15,744 nucleotides of DNA from RZZS01 sp964498755 (GTDB lineage: Bacteria; Pseudomonadota; Alphaproteobacteria; Micavibrionales; Micavibrionaceae). Each line of letters opens with the position of its first letter. The stretch's first letter is position 1. Below are positions 1 through 7,583 of the stretch, piece by piece. Made by a program: the position numbers and the translations under genes. The stretch lies in NCBI GenBank assembly GCA_964498755.1, contig CAZCIB010000050.1, forward strand, positions 1 through 15,744, in the 5' to 3' direction. The notes under the pieces were generated by a model. The model did no database searches, was not told the origin of the DNA, and saw nothing but the letters and a program-made list of their open reading frames with translations.

Positions 1-211
1 GCAAAACGGCAACGACCGCGCCAACATAGGCGATTGTTTTATATTGCCGGTTGAGGTATGCGCTTGCGCCTTCCTGGATCGCGGACGCGATTTCCTGCAT
101 TTTCACATTGCCCGGGTCCGCATTCAAAACCTGACGGGCCGCATATTGGGCGTAAATCAACGCGATAAAGCCGCAGCAAACGGCCATCAGATAAATACCG
201 AGATAATCCAT
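1..211 (-). CDS. hppA: Membrane-bound H+/Na+-translocating pyrophosphatase, N-terminal part (runs off the window)
   Basis: Only the first 70 codons are in the window, reading from an ATG at 211 toward position 1. The visible protein begins MDYLGIYLMAVCCGFIALIY, a first membrane helix. It continues with a stretch containing MQEIASAIQEGASAYLNRQY, which is a hallmark of the N-terminus of bacterial membrane pyrophosphatases, and then enters a second hydrophobic segment. Enzymes of this family hydrolyse pyrophosphate in the cytoplasm and pump protons or sodium across the inner membrane. The start is supported by an AGAGGAA ribosome-binding site about 5 nt upstream of the ATG. It is the last visible gene of the minus-strand block, 130 nt downstream of the FliL-like gene. 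Ion specificity and potassium dependence depend on residues outside the window. Confidence 0.9.
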   Translation of the reverse strand, partial: MDYLGIYLMAVCCGFIALIYAQYAARQVLNADPGNVKMQEIASAIQEGASAYLNRQYKTIAYVGAVVAVL

Positions 212-341
212 TGTTTCCTCTTGGGCTATTTTATTAAGGCTTTTCAATCGCCTGCAGACTATTAGCCAGAAACAATGCCGCAATAAACGCGCAAAAGCAA
301 TATGGGCGTCTTAAAAAGTTCGGCTGCTTAAGTGATGCGGA

Positions 342-824
342 TTAAATCGGCCGCTGCTGAACGACCTGAAGCAATACGTCGTGCACGTATTCCTCGCCGA
401 TGACGTCCACAGTCACGGCATGTAACTTTTTCTTGATCGTTGAAACTTCTATTGCCCCTCCATGAATGGAAGCATGACGATTTAACGCCCCGTAGAGATT
501 TTGAATATAGGCGTCTTTCAGTCTAGGCGTGAGCGCCCGAACGATATCACGCGCCTTGTCGTCCTTAACCTCGATAGTTACGATCATGCTAACCGTTTGC
601 TGAACGCCGTTATTGTCAAGAATAGGGAGGATAAGAGGCGGCAACTCGACAAAGCTGAAATGCGTGACGTTGTCGTGGTCGTTGCCTTTGGCTTCGGCTG
701 CTTTTTCATGTTCAGCGGCTCCGCCTGAGGCTTCCGCGCTTTTTGAAAAATAAAAATAGGCTCCGCCAGCGCAGACGCAGAGCGCGACTATGACGATTGA
801 AACCATAAGAGCTAAACGTAACAT
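342..824 (-). CDS. FliL-like single-pass membrane protein
   Basis: This is a 160-residue protein with one N-terminal membrane helix (about residues 4-26). A short Ala/Glu/Lys/His-rich linker follows, then a soluble domain from about residue 55 that should lie in the periplasm. The segments FVELPPLILPIL, VSMIVTIEVKDD and the C-terminal VLLQVVQQR look like the FliL fold, the stomatin-like flagellar basal-body protein that associates with the MotAB stator. The gene lies between nusB and hppA rather than in a flagellar operon, so the role is inferred from the fold only. It could be a FliL paralogue acting on another membrane complex. motA and motB are in the same window but about 12.5 kb away on the other strand. 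Family assignment is from pattern recognition and is moderately secure; the function is not. Confidence 0.65.
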   Translation of the reverse strand: MLRLALMVSIVIVALCVCAGGAYFYFSKSAEASGGAAEHEKAAEAKGNDHDNVTHFSFVELPPLILPILDNNGVQQTVSMIVTIEVKDDKARDIVRALTPRLKDAYIQNLYGALNRHASIHGGAIEVSTIKKKLHAVTVDVIGEEYVHDVLLQVVQQRPI

Positions 825-852
825 CTATGACCTTTAGTCTAAATAAACCCGT

Positions 853-874
853 TGCGGGCCTATCCGGCCCCGCA
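853..874 (-). terminator. GC-rich hairpin between nusB and the FliL-like gene (candidate terminator or leader hairpin)
   Basis: TGCGGGCC (853-860) and GGCCCCGCA (866-874) form an 8-bp GC stem with one bulged base and a 5-nt loop. On the minus strand it is followed by AACGGGTTTATTT, an interrupted T-rich tract. It lies 77 nt after the nusB stop and 29 nt before the FliL-like start, so it could attenuate read-through from nusB. The T-tract is poor, so termination is uncertain. Confidence 0.35.
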
Positions 875-936
875 CCCTCTCTTAAAGTTTACATTTGAAA
901 ACTTAATGTATTCTTATGTTATCGCAAAACAGGACA

Positions 937-952
937 AAAAAAGTACTTTTTT
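937..952. repeat. Perfect 16-bp A/T palindrome over the nusB stop codon
   Basis: Six A, GTAC, six T form a perfect palindrome whose right end overlaps the nusB stop codon (951-953). There is no GC stem, so it is not a standard intrinsic terminator, although on the minus strand it places a T-run just after the gene end. Function unknown. Confidence 0.4.
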
Positions 953-1427
953 ATCTGAGCGCCTTTGCCGCGCGGTCCAGAATGCCGTTCACAAGCGCGG
1001 ATTCATTCTGGTCGTAAAACGCATGCGTGACATGAAGATAGTCCGATATGATGACCGGCTCATCCAGTTCATGATGCGCTAAAAGCTCATAAAGCCCGCA
1101 CAAAAGGAGAGATTCCAGCAAAACATCCAGCTTCTTTCGTTTCGCTTCCGCTTTCTCCGCGTTGTCCTGCGTGTAGGAGCCCAAAAGCGCATACAGCTCA
1201 TCAAGCCGGGGCTCCACGCCGTTCACAATTTTCGCGTAAAGCTCCTTGTCGGGAGTCACGAGCTCTTCCTCGTCTTCCGGCATTTTTGCGTAGTGATCGA
1301 AATAATCCCGCGAAGCGGAGCTGGCCGTATGACCCGCCGCGCGAATCTGATAAACGGTCTGGACCGCCGCCAGACGCGCCGCGGAAAAGCGGGCTATTTT
1401 TGATGGTTTCTTTCGGGAGTTCGCCAT
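951..1427 (-). CDS. nusB: Transcription antitermination factor NusB
   Basis: A 158-residue protein of normal NusB length. NusB binds boxA RNA together with S10 (NusE) in the rRNA antitermination complex. The N-terminal helix has the typical RLAAVQTVYQI pattern after a basic SRKKPSK start. The C-terminal part has VIISDYLHVTHAFYDQNESA and VNGILDRAAK, the usual C-terminal helices that end the fold. The gene begins 6 nt after the ribH stop, an arrangement common in bacteria, and is probably translated from the same message. No strong Shine-Dalgarno is visible before the ATG, which fits coupling to ribH. In many Alphaproteobacteria thiL follows nusB; here a FliL-like gene does. Confidence 0.95.
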   Translation of the reverse strand: MANSRKKPSKIARFSAARLAAVQTVYQIRAAGHTASSASRDYFDHYAKMPEDEEELVTPDKELYAKIVNGVEPRLDELYALLGSYTQDNAEKAEAKRKKLDVLLESLLLCGLYELLAHHELDEPVIISDYLHVTHAFYDQNESALVNGILDRAAKALR

Positions 1428-1433
1428 ACCGGA

Positions 1434-1907
1434 TCAATTTCTTGGAAAAATGCCAAAATGCGTTTTAAGCCCTATAAGATCGAGGGCCGCCTTTGCGGCC
1501 TTCCCGCCCCAGTCTTTTCCGTCCGGGCGCGCCCGCTCCAGAGCCTGCTCTTTACTCTCGCAGGTCAGAATGCCGTTTCCAATCGCCAGCGTGTAACGCA
1601 GGGTCAATTCCGTCAGTCCGCGCGCGCTCTCGCCGCATACGATATCATAGTGCGTGGTTTCACCGCGGATAACGCAACCAAGCGCAACATAGGCGTCAAA
1701 ACGGCGGCGCGCCGTGTAAAAATCAAAGCCGCGCACCGCGTAAAGCATGGCCGCCGGGATTTCGAGCGAACCTGGAACCGTAAACCTTTCAAACGTCGCC
1801 CCGACCTTTCCCAGTTCATTAATCGCGCCCTCAGCCAGATGATCAGCGACATCCTCGTAAAACCGGGCTTCAACGATCATAACGTGTGGTTTTTCATCAA
1901 ATTCCAT
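1434..1907 (-). CDS. ribH: 6,7-dimethyl-8-ribityllumazine synthase
   Basis: A 157-residue protein catalysing the penultimate step of riboflavin synthesis, condensing 5-amino-6-ribitylamino-uracil with 3,4-dihydroxy-2-butanone 4-phosphate in the cytoplasm. The family motifs are present in order: FTVPGSLEIPAA in the substrate pocket, YVALGCVIRGETTHYDIV with the catalytic His of the THYD segment, and the GILTCESKEQALERA region with a C-terminal GGKAAKAAL helix. An AAAGGA ribosome-binding site lies about 9 nt before the ATG at 1907. The gene lies 17 nt downstream of ribB and 6 nt upstream of nusB, inside the riboflavin operon. Confidence 0.96.
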   Translation of the reverse strand: MEFDEKPHVMIVEARFYEDVADHLAEGAINELGKVGATFERFTVPGSLEIPAAMLYAVRGFDFYTARRRFDAYVALGCVIRGETTHYDIVCGESARGLTELTLRYTLAIGNGILTCESKEQALERARPDGKDWGGKAAKAALDLIGLKTHFGIFPRN

Positions 1908-1924
1908 GCTTGCTATCCTTTAAA

Positions 1925-3061
1925 CTAATATGCCTTTATTTTGCGCGTTCCGGTCACTTCCAGACCGTAGCCCTCTAATCCGATAATATGCTTTGGATTG
2001 TTCGTGAGCAATTCCATTCTGCGAATTCCGAGATCAAGGAGGATCTGCGCGCCAACGCCATAGTCACGCAGAGACTGCGCTTCGGTCCCATCCTTTCTGA
2101 AGTTTCGTGACACCGCTTTCGGGTCAGGAGAGCGTAAAATAACAACGGCGCCGCGCCCCTCTTCCGCGATCATGCGCATGGCGTTTTGTAAAACCGGCTC
2201 CCCCGCGCCAAGCGCGTCCTGAAGCGGATCGAGCGCATGCATGCGCACAGGGAAAGGCGTTTCCGCGTCCTGAACCTGCCCCTTAAGCAGGACGATATGC
2301 TCCGCGTATTGAAGCCTGTTTGCGTAAACCATCAGCTGAAACTCGCCGCCGAAAATACTGTCTATAAAGCTTTCCTCAATTTTTTCCACAAAGCGTTCAT
2401 GTTCGAGGCGATAGGAAATCAGGCTCTCGATGGTCCCGATCTTCATGCCGGTTCTCTGCGCAAAAGCAAGCAAATCCGGCAATCTGGCCATCGTACCGTC
2501 GTCATTCATGATCTCGCAGATGACCCCGGCGGACCGGAAACCGGCCATGCGCGCAAGGTCAACGGCGGCCTCGGTATGCCCGGCGCGCTCCAGTACGCCG
2601 CCGTCTTTCGCGCGCAATGGAAAGATATGGCCGGGCGTCGCTATGTCCTGCGGGCCGGACATCGGGTTGACCGCCGTCTGAATTGTATGAGCGCGATCGG
2701 CTGCGGAAATGCCCGTGGTCACGCCTTCTTTCGCCTCGATAGAGACCGTAAAGGCGGTTCCATGACGGCTCTCGTTACGCTGCGTCATCAGTTCCAGCCC
2801 AAGCTGATCGGCCATGCCGCCGTCCATGGCTAGACAAATCAGCCCCCTGCCTTCCTTTGCCATGAAGTTCACGGCTTCCGGGGTTACGGCCTCGGCCGGC
2901 ATAACCAGATCGCCCTCGTTCTCCCGGCTTTCGTCGTCGACGAGAATGAACATGCGCCCTTTGCGGGCTTCTTCGAGAATTTCGGGAACGCTGGCGAGAA
3001 CGGTCTGGTCTTCTGTAGCCAGACGCGCATCGCGCACTTCGCTATTGGTTATTGATTTCAT
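1925..3061 (-). CDS. ribB: 3,4-dihydroxy-2-butanone 4-phosphate synthase fused to a degenerate GTP cyclohydrolase II domain (RibBX type)
   Basis: A 378-residue fusion. Residues about 20-225 form the DHBP synthase domain, which makes the four-carbon unit of riboflavin from ribulose 5-phosphate. It shows the metal and substrate motifs DDESRENEGD (42-51), RHGTAFTVSI (99-108) and GHTEAAVDLA (161-170). Residues about 230-378 resemble GTP cyclohydrolase II and keep the C-terminal RDYGVGAQIL and NNPKHIIGLEGYGLEV segments. The three zinc-binding cysteines normally found after the RVHSEC start are absent: the region reads VRMHALDPLQDALGAGEPVL. The catalytic GRGIGL segment is also replaced. This matches the RibBX variant described in Proteobacteria, in which the RibA half has no cyclohydrolase activity, so a separate ribA is expected elsewhere. 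The start codon overlaps the ribE stop (ATGA), which implies translational coupling. Confidence 0.93.
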   Translation of the reverse strand: MKSITNSEVRDARLATEDQTVLASVPEILEEARKGRMFILVDDESRENEGDLVMPAEAVTPEAVNFMAKEGRGLICLAMDGGMADQLGLELMTQRNESRHGTAFTVSIEAKEGVTTGISAADRAHTIQTAVNPMSGPQDIATPGHIFPLRAKDGGVLERAGHTEAAVDLARMAGFRSAGVICEIMNDDGTMARLPDLLAFAQRTGMKIGTIESLISYRLEHERFVEKIEESFIDSIFGGEFQLMVYANRLQYAEHIVLLKGQVQDAETPFPVRMHALDPLQDALGAGEPVLQNAMRMIAEEGRGAVVILRSPDPKAVSRNFRKDGTEAQSLRDYGVGAQILLDLGIRRMELLTNNPKHIIGLEGYGLEVTGTRKIKAY

Positions 3062-3654
3062 GCGGCTTCCACAGACAGAATTCTGGCGACGTAACGCGCG
3101 AGCATATCGGCTTCGAAATTCACCTTGCCGCCGGGCTCAAGATGAAAGAGGGTCGTCTTTTTCCAAGTATGTGGAATGATATTGATTCCAAAGACGTTGC
3201 CTTCCACTTCATTCACGGTGAGCGAAATACCGTCAAGCGCGACGGAGCCTTTCGGCGCGACGTATTTCGCAAATTCGCCGGGAACTTTAAATGTCATGCG
3301 CCGGGATTCCCCCTCCTGCTCGACGGACACGAGCTCGGCCAATGCGTCAACATGGCCGGAGACCAGATGCCCGCCAAGCTCATCGCCCATTTTCAGGGAG
3401 CGTTCCAGATTGATTTTTGCGCCTTCTGTCCATGAGCCCGCTGTTGAGCGTGAGATTGTCTCGGCGGAGATATCTACGGAAAACCCGCCCAGGCCGGTTT
3501 CCGTCACCGTCAGGCAGCAACCGGAACAGCACACGCTCGCGCCAATCTCTATGGTATCCACTGGCCAGGCCGTCGCAATCGAGAGACGGCGGTCTTTCTT
3601 ACGCTCCTCAAGCGCCGTGACGACGCCGATATCGGTAATAATGCCTGTGAACAT
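3058..3654 (-). CDS. ribE: Riboflavin synthase, alpha subunit
   Basis: A 198-residue protein that dismutates two lumazine molecules to riboflavin, the last step of the pathway. It has the two tandem lumazine-binding barrels expected of the family. The first begins MFTGIITDIG and contains GASVCCSGCCLTVTE. The second contains GHLVSGHVD and the repeat signature VALDGISLTVNEV. The open frame extends 25 codons further upstream to an ATG at 3729, but every family member starts at MFTGI, so the ATG at 3654 is used here. This leaves a 10-nt gap after ribD. The stop overlaps the ribB start by 4 nt. Confidence 0.96.
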   Translation of the reverse strand: MFTGIITDIGVVTALEERKKDRRLSIATAWPVDTIEIGASVCCSGCCLTVTETGLGGFSVDISAETISRSTAGSWTEGAKINLERSLKMGDELGGHLVSGHVDALAELVSVEQEGESRRMTFKVPGEFAKYVAPKGSVALDGISLTVNEVEGNVFGINIIPHTWKKTTLFHLEPGGKVNFEADMLARYVARILSVEAA

Positions 3655-3664
3655 GAAAGGGACT

Positions 3665-4762
3665 TTACGCCTGACGCTTATAAATTTCCAGCAAATCCGG
3701 CCCGAGCGGAATAATTTCCCGCCTCTCAAAAGAATATAAATCGGTCAGGCGTTCGATCCCGAGGCCCGGAACAGAAGCATATGCGTCGTCTCCCAGTATT
3801 GATGCCGCCCGGAACCAGAGAAGCCTGTCGACGAGACCGGAGCGCAAAAACGCGCCATTCAGGCGCATCCCGGCCTCAATCAGGACGCGCGTCAGTCCAC
3901 GTTTTGCAAGAATCGCCGATAATTCCTTTAGATCGCATTGTCCGGATTTGTCGAGATTAACCTCAATGATATCCACAGACCTGTCGATTAATTGTTTTTG
4001 TTTTTCAACGGCTTGCCCGTTTGCGCACACGATCCACACTGGGCCCTTGTGGACCGTTTCAAGGATGCGGGAACGGTGCGAAATCGACAAATTCGTATCA
4101 ATTACGATGCGCACTGGCTGTCTGTGAACGCCTGTGAGACGGCAAGTGAGCTCCGGGTCGTCCGCCTGAACCGTCCCTATGCCTGTGAGTATGGCGTCAT
4201 GGCAGCTGCGCTCAAGATGCCCGCGCCGCCTTGCCAGAGCTCCTGTAATCCATTGACTCTCCTGCGTTTTGGTTGCGATTTTTCCGTCCAGCGTCGTCGC
4301 TGTTTTGAGCGTAAACAGCGGCCGCCCCAGTTCACGCGCCAGAAAGAACCCCTTGTTCAGCTCACGCGCCTCGCCCTCAAATACGCCGGCAACGACCTCG
4401 AGACCCGCCGCGCGCATCGCCGCAATCCCGCGGCCAGCCGTTCTTTGATCCGGATCTGTGCATGCAACTAAGGCGCGTGACACGCCGGAATTTATAAGGG
4501 CCTGCGCACAGGAGCCGCCCTCCCGCTCGTGAAAGCACGGCTCAAGCGTCACATAGGCACTCGCGCCCCTGACATCCTCCAAAGCTTTGGCCAGAGCCAG
4601 TTTCTCGGCATGCGGACGCCCGCCATCCGCCGTTCTGGCGCGCGCGATCACTGACCCGTTTTTGACGATGACGCATCCGACGGAGGGATTCGGCCATGTT
4701 TTCCCCAGTCCTTGCCGGGCAAGGGACAAGACGGAACGCATATAGTGATGATCAGTCGTCAT
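3665..4762 (-). CDS. ribD: Bifunctional diaminohydroxyphosphoribosylaminopyrimidine deaminase / 5-amino-6-(5-phosphoribosylamino)uracil reductase
   Basis: A 365-residue two-domain enzyme performing the deamination and the NADPH-dependent reduction after GTP cyclohydrolase in riboflavin synthesis. The N-terminal deaminase (about 1-145) has the zinc ligands His51 and catalytic Glu53 (HAE), Cys76 (EPC) and Cys85. It also has the TWPNPSVGCVIV start typical of RibD. The C-terminal reductase (about 145-365) has TLKTATTLDGKIAT, SQWITG and ILTGIGTVQADDPELT, followed by the late LIEAGMRLNGAFL substrate motif. It is the first riboflavin gene of the operon, 110 nt downstream of nrdR. No FMN riboswitch is recognisable in that spacer. 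Confidence 0.96.
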   Translation of the reverse strand: MTTDHHYMRSVLSLARQGLGKTWPNPSVGCVIVKNGSVIARARTADGGRPHAEKLALAKALEDVRGASAYVTLEPCFHEREGGSCAQALINSGVSRALVACTDPDQRTAGRGIAAMRAAGLEVVAGVFEGEARELNKGFFLARELGRPLFTLKTATTLDGKIATKTQESQWITGALARRRGHLERSCHDAILTGIGTVQADDPELTCRLTGVHRQPVRIVIDTNLSISHRSRILETVHKGPVWIVCANGQAVEKQKQLIDRSVDIIEVNLDKSGQCDLKELSAILAKRGLTRVLIEAGMRLNGAFLRSGLVDRLLWFRAASILGDDAYASVPGLGIERLTDLYSFERREIIPLGPDLLEIYKRQA

Positions 4763-4872
4763 GCTGGCAAATCAGTTTTGTCAGTTCAGTCAGTTTACTG
4801 GTTTCTTTAGTTTATCTGTGTGTTATAGAGAAACCATCAACTAAAACACTAACAAACTAACTTACTGAAAAA
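4763..4872. other. A/T-rich nrdR-ribD spacer with short iterated motifs
   Basis: The 110 nt between nrdR and ribD are much richer in A/T than the genes around them. They are built from iterations of CAGTT/TCAGT on the left (4773-4800) and AACTAA/ACTAAC-like words on the right (4838-4866). GGTTTCT (4800-4806) and AGAAACC (4829-4835) form a perfect 7-bp inverted repeat around a 22-nt loop, and TTAGTTT (4807-4813) pairs with AAACTAA (4854-4860). These two pairings are mutually exclusive. The conserved core of the FMN riboswitch was looked for and not seen. The spacer could carry a ribD promoter or be decayed sequence. Confidence 0.4.
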
Positions 4873-5343
4873 CTATCCTTTGCTTCCGGCCTGCAAGTCT
4901 TTCAGTTCATTCAGGAATTCATTGAAATCCCCGGGGTCGCGGAAGTCCTTGTAAACGGAGGCGTAGCGGATATAGCCGACAATATCGAGCTCAATCAAGG
5001 CCCTCATCACCATTTCCCCGATTTTCGAGGATTGCACCTCTTGCTCGCCCAATGTTTCAAGATTGCGCACTATGCCATTGACAGCCATTTCAATTTGCTC
5101 GTTATCAACAGGACGCTTCCTGAGCGCAACCTGTATCGAGCGGATAATTTTATCACGGTCGAAGGGCTGTTTGCGCCCGCCTGATTTCACGACGATAAGA
5201 TCGCGGAGCTGAATACGCTCAAATGTCGTGAAGCGCGCCTCACAATTCGGGCATGAGCGCCTGCGCCGGATCGACGCGCCATCCTCCGTCGGGCGCGAAT
5301 CCTTCACTTGCGTTTCTTCATGTCCACAAAACGGGCAGCGCAT
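4873..5343 (-). CDS. nrdR: Transcriptional repressor NrdR
   Basis: A 156-residue protein of normal family length. NrdR senses ATP/dATP and represses ribonucleotide reductase genes. The N-terminal zinc ribbon has Cys3, Cys6, Cys31 and Cys34 within MRCPFCGHEETQVKDSR and SCPNCEARFTTFER. The ATP-cone domain follows from about residue 49 (VVKSGGRKQPFDRDKI) to about 139 (YIRYASVYKDFRD). A TGAGGA ribosome-binding site is visible about 10 nt before the ATG. The glyA-nrdR-ribD order is common in Alphaproteobacteria. Here an unusual spacer with a small ORF separates it from glyA. A NrdR-box-like site upstream of rpiB suggests the protein may control its own operon. Confidence 0.96.
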   Translation of the reverse strand: MRCPFCGHEETQVKDSRPTEDGASIRRRRSCPNCEARFTTFERIQLRDLIVVKSGGRKQPFDRDKIIRSIQVALRKRPVDNEQIEMAVNGIVRNLETLGEQEVQSSKIGEMVMRALIELDIVGYIRYASVYKDFRDPGDFNEFLNELKDLQAGSKG

Positions 5344-5423
5344 GTTGCGTCATTCCTCAAGGCCGCCCCTGATGCGCGCCAAATGCCGCAGCAATAAATC
5401 TCATCGGAGGCCGCAAAAACTTA

Positions 5424-5657
5424 TTAATCGAAGCCAGGACTTGGGTCTCTACCTTCCTCAATGGCTTTTTCTATTTCGCTCTTTCTTCTTTTGGCGCGTA
5501 GCATCTCTTCTATGTATTCACGGGCAAGCTCTTTGACATTCTCTCCACCCACATGAACGCCAACGAAAGACGTTAGCATTGCCATGCCAACGGCAGCGTC
5601 CCTGAAAGCTTTTATCCATGGCCTATTTACGGCCGCATTTTCAACAGTTCTGCGCAT
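5424..5657 (-). CDS. Small ORF of unknown function between glyA and nrdR, possibly a 5'-disrupted gene
   Basis: From the ATG at 5657 this encodes 77 residues. A central MAMLTSFVGVHVGGENV segment is followed by a charged, probably helical tail with VKELAREYIEEMLRAKRRK and ends DPSPGFD. I do not recognise the family. The ATG at 5657 has no ribosome-binding site. The same frame extends upstream through one TGA (5664-5666) to another ATG at 5693-5691, which does have an AAAGAA-type site about 3 nt ahead. The original protein may therefore have begun MDEYSFWRY, with a stop now at codon 10. The amino-acid composition looks protein-like rather than random, but base composition differs from neighbouring genes. 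It could be a real small gene using the inner start, a recent pseudogene, or chance. Confidence 0.4.
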   Translation of the reverse strand: MRRTVENAAVNRPWIKAFRDAAVGMAMLTSFVGVHVGGENVKELAREYIEEMLRAKRRKSEIEKAIEEGRDPSPGFD

Positions 5658-5774
5658 TTCATTTCAATAACGCCAAAAACTGTATTCGTCCATAATTCTT
5701 TTAAAGAAGCGAATCAAGCTTTCCGGACCATATCCAAAACTCGCTATTCTTCACTGGTAACGCGAACCGCTTAC
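5658..5774. other. glyA to small-ORF spacer
   Basis: These 117 nt separate the glyA stop from the small ORF on the minus strand and are A/T-rich. No GC-rich hairpin with a T-run was seen just after glyA, so there is no clear terminator and read-through into nrdR is possible. The only recognisable element is the AAAGAATT-ATG translation start at 5693-5691, which opens a 9-codon frame closed by TGA. Confidence 0.35.
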
Positions 5775-7079
<1,305 letters not shown>

Positions 7080-7091
7080 TTCTTTTTCCTT

Positions 7092-7526
7092 TCAGTGCAC
7101 TAAACCCAGTTTTTCAACGCGCCTGTCATGGCGTCTGCCTTCATATTCCGTCTCAAGAAAGACTTTTAAGCAGTCCTTGGCGCTTTCAATTCCGATAATG
7201 CGCTCGCCCATGCACAGCACATTCGCGTTATTATGAAGCCGCGTCAGCCGCGCCTCCGTCGCGCTTGTCACCACTGCGGCCCGGATATCCTTGAAACGGT
7301 TCGCGGCAATCGACATGCCGATCCCTGTGCCGCAAATCAAAACGCCCGTTTCCGCCTCGCCGGAGAGAACGCCCTTGCACAGCGTCTGCGCGTAATCGGG
7401 ATAATCAACGCTGTCAGAGGTATGCGTGCCGAAATCAACCCAGTCGATTTCCGTGAACGACGCCTTCAATAATTCCTTTAGGCTGTATCCGCCGTGATCG
7501 GCGGCAATCGCGATGCGCTTTGACAA
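7092..7526 (-). CDS. rpiB: Ribose-5-phosphate isomerase B
   Basis: A 144-residue RpiB/LacAB-type isomerase interconverting ribose 5-phosphate and ribulose 5-phosphate. Ribulose 5-phosphate is also the substrate of RibB in this operon. Motifs: ADHGG (Asp10, His11), the catalytic cysteine in LICGTGIGMSIAANR (Cys65), the HNNANVLCMGER loop (His98), and a late RHDRRVEKL tail with phosphate-binding arginines. An ATG at 7553 would add nine residues, but the TTG at 7526 is preferred. It has a perfect AGGAGG (minus strand, 7538-7533) at 6-nt spacing, and it gives the MSKRIAIAADHGG start usual for the family. The ATG at 7553 lies inside the NrdR-box/-10 region and upstream of the likely transcription start. 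The stop lies 12 nt from glyA. Confidence 0.94.
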   Translation of the reverse strand: MSKRIAIAADHGGYSLKELLKASFTEIDWVDFGTHTSDSVDYPDYAQTLCKGVLSGEAETGVLICGTGIGMSIAANRFKDIRAAVVTSATEARLTRLHNNANVLCMGERIIGIESAKDCLKVFLETEYEGRRHDRRVEKLGLVH

Positions 7527-7532
7527 CTCTTC

Positions 7533-7538
7533 CCTCCT
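7533..7538 (-). promoter_or_regulatory. Consensus ribosome-binding site for rpiB that selects a TTG start
   Basis: AGGAGG on the minus strand, 6 nt before the TTG at 7526. This is the strongest Shine-Dalgarno sequence in the window. It fixes the rpiB start at TTG rather than at the ATG 27 nt further upstream. Confidence 0.8.
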
Positions 7539-7547
7539 GTATCCAGA

Positions 7548-7563
7548 ACACAATATATAGTAT
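7548..7563. promoter_or_regulatory. NrdR-box-like operator upstream of rpiB-glyA
   Basis: The plus-strand sequence ACACAATATATAGTAT matches the NrdR-box consensus acaCwAtATaTwGtgt (recalled from the literature) at 15 of 16 positions; the only mismatch is A for G at the 15th. It is a near-palindrome lying 21 nt upstream of the rpiB TTG. It overlaps the best candidate -10 hexamer, where a bound repressor would block transcription. Known NrdR sites usually come as pairs about 31-32 nt apart, and no second copy was seen at that distance on either side. nrdR itself is the fourth gene downstream. Confidence 0.55.
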
Positions 7564-7583
7564 CGGAAGAGGGCCTAAATCAA
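7554..7583 (-). promoter_or_regulatory. Candidate sigma-70-type promoter for rpiB-glyA
   Basis: On the minus strand TTGATT (7583-7578) and TATATA (7559-7554) are 18 nt apart and face rpiB. The -35 hexamer coincides with the last two sense codons of the DUF6898-like gene and the -10 lies in the NrdR-box-like palindrome. Predicted transcription would begin near 7547, giving a leader of about 20 nt. Assigned by eye only. Confidence 0.45.

Noticed and set aside
2237..2833. 198-codon plus-strand frame inside ribB
   Set aside because: Antisense shadow of the conserved RibB domain with no protein-family features.
3655..3729. 25-residue N-terminal extension of riboflavin synthase
   Set aside because: It lies within the 3' end of ribD, and riboflavin synthases start at MFTGI.
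4763..4872. FMN riboswitch before ribD
   Set aside because: The GC-rich conserved core segments are absent and the spacer is too short and A/T-rich.
7080..7091. Glycine or tetrahydrofolate riboswitch ahead of glyA
   Set aside because: Only 12 nt separate rpiB and glyA, so there is no room for one.
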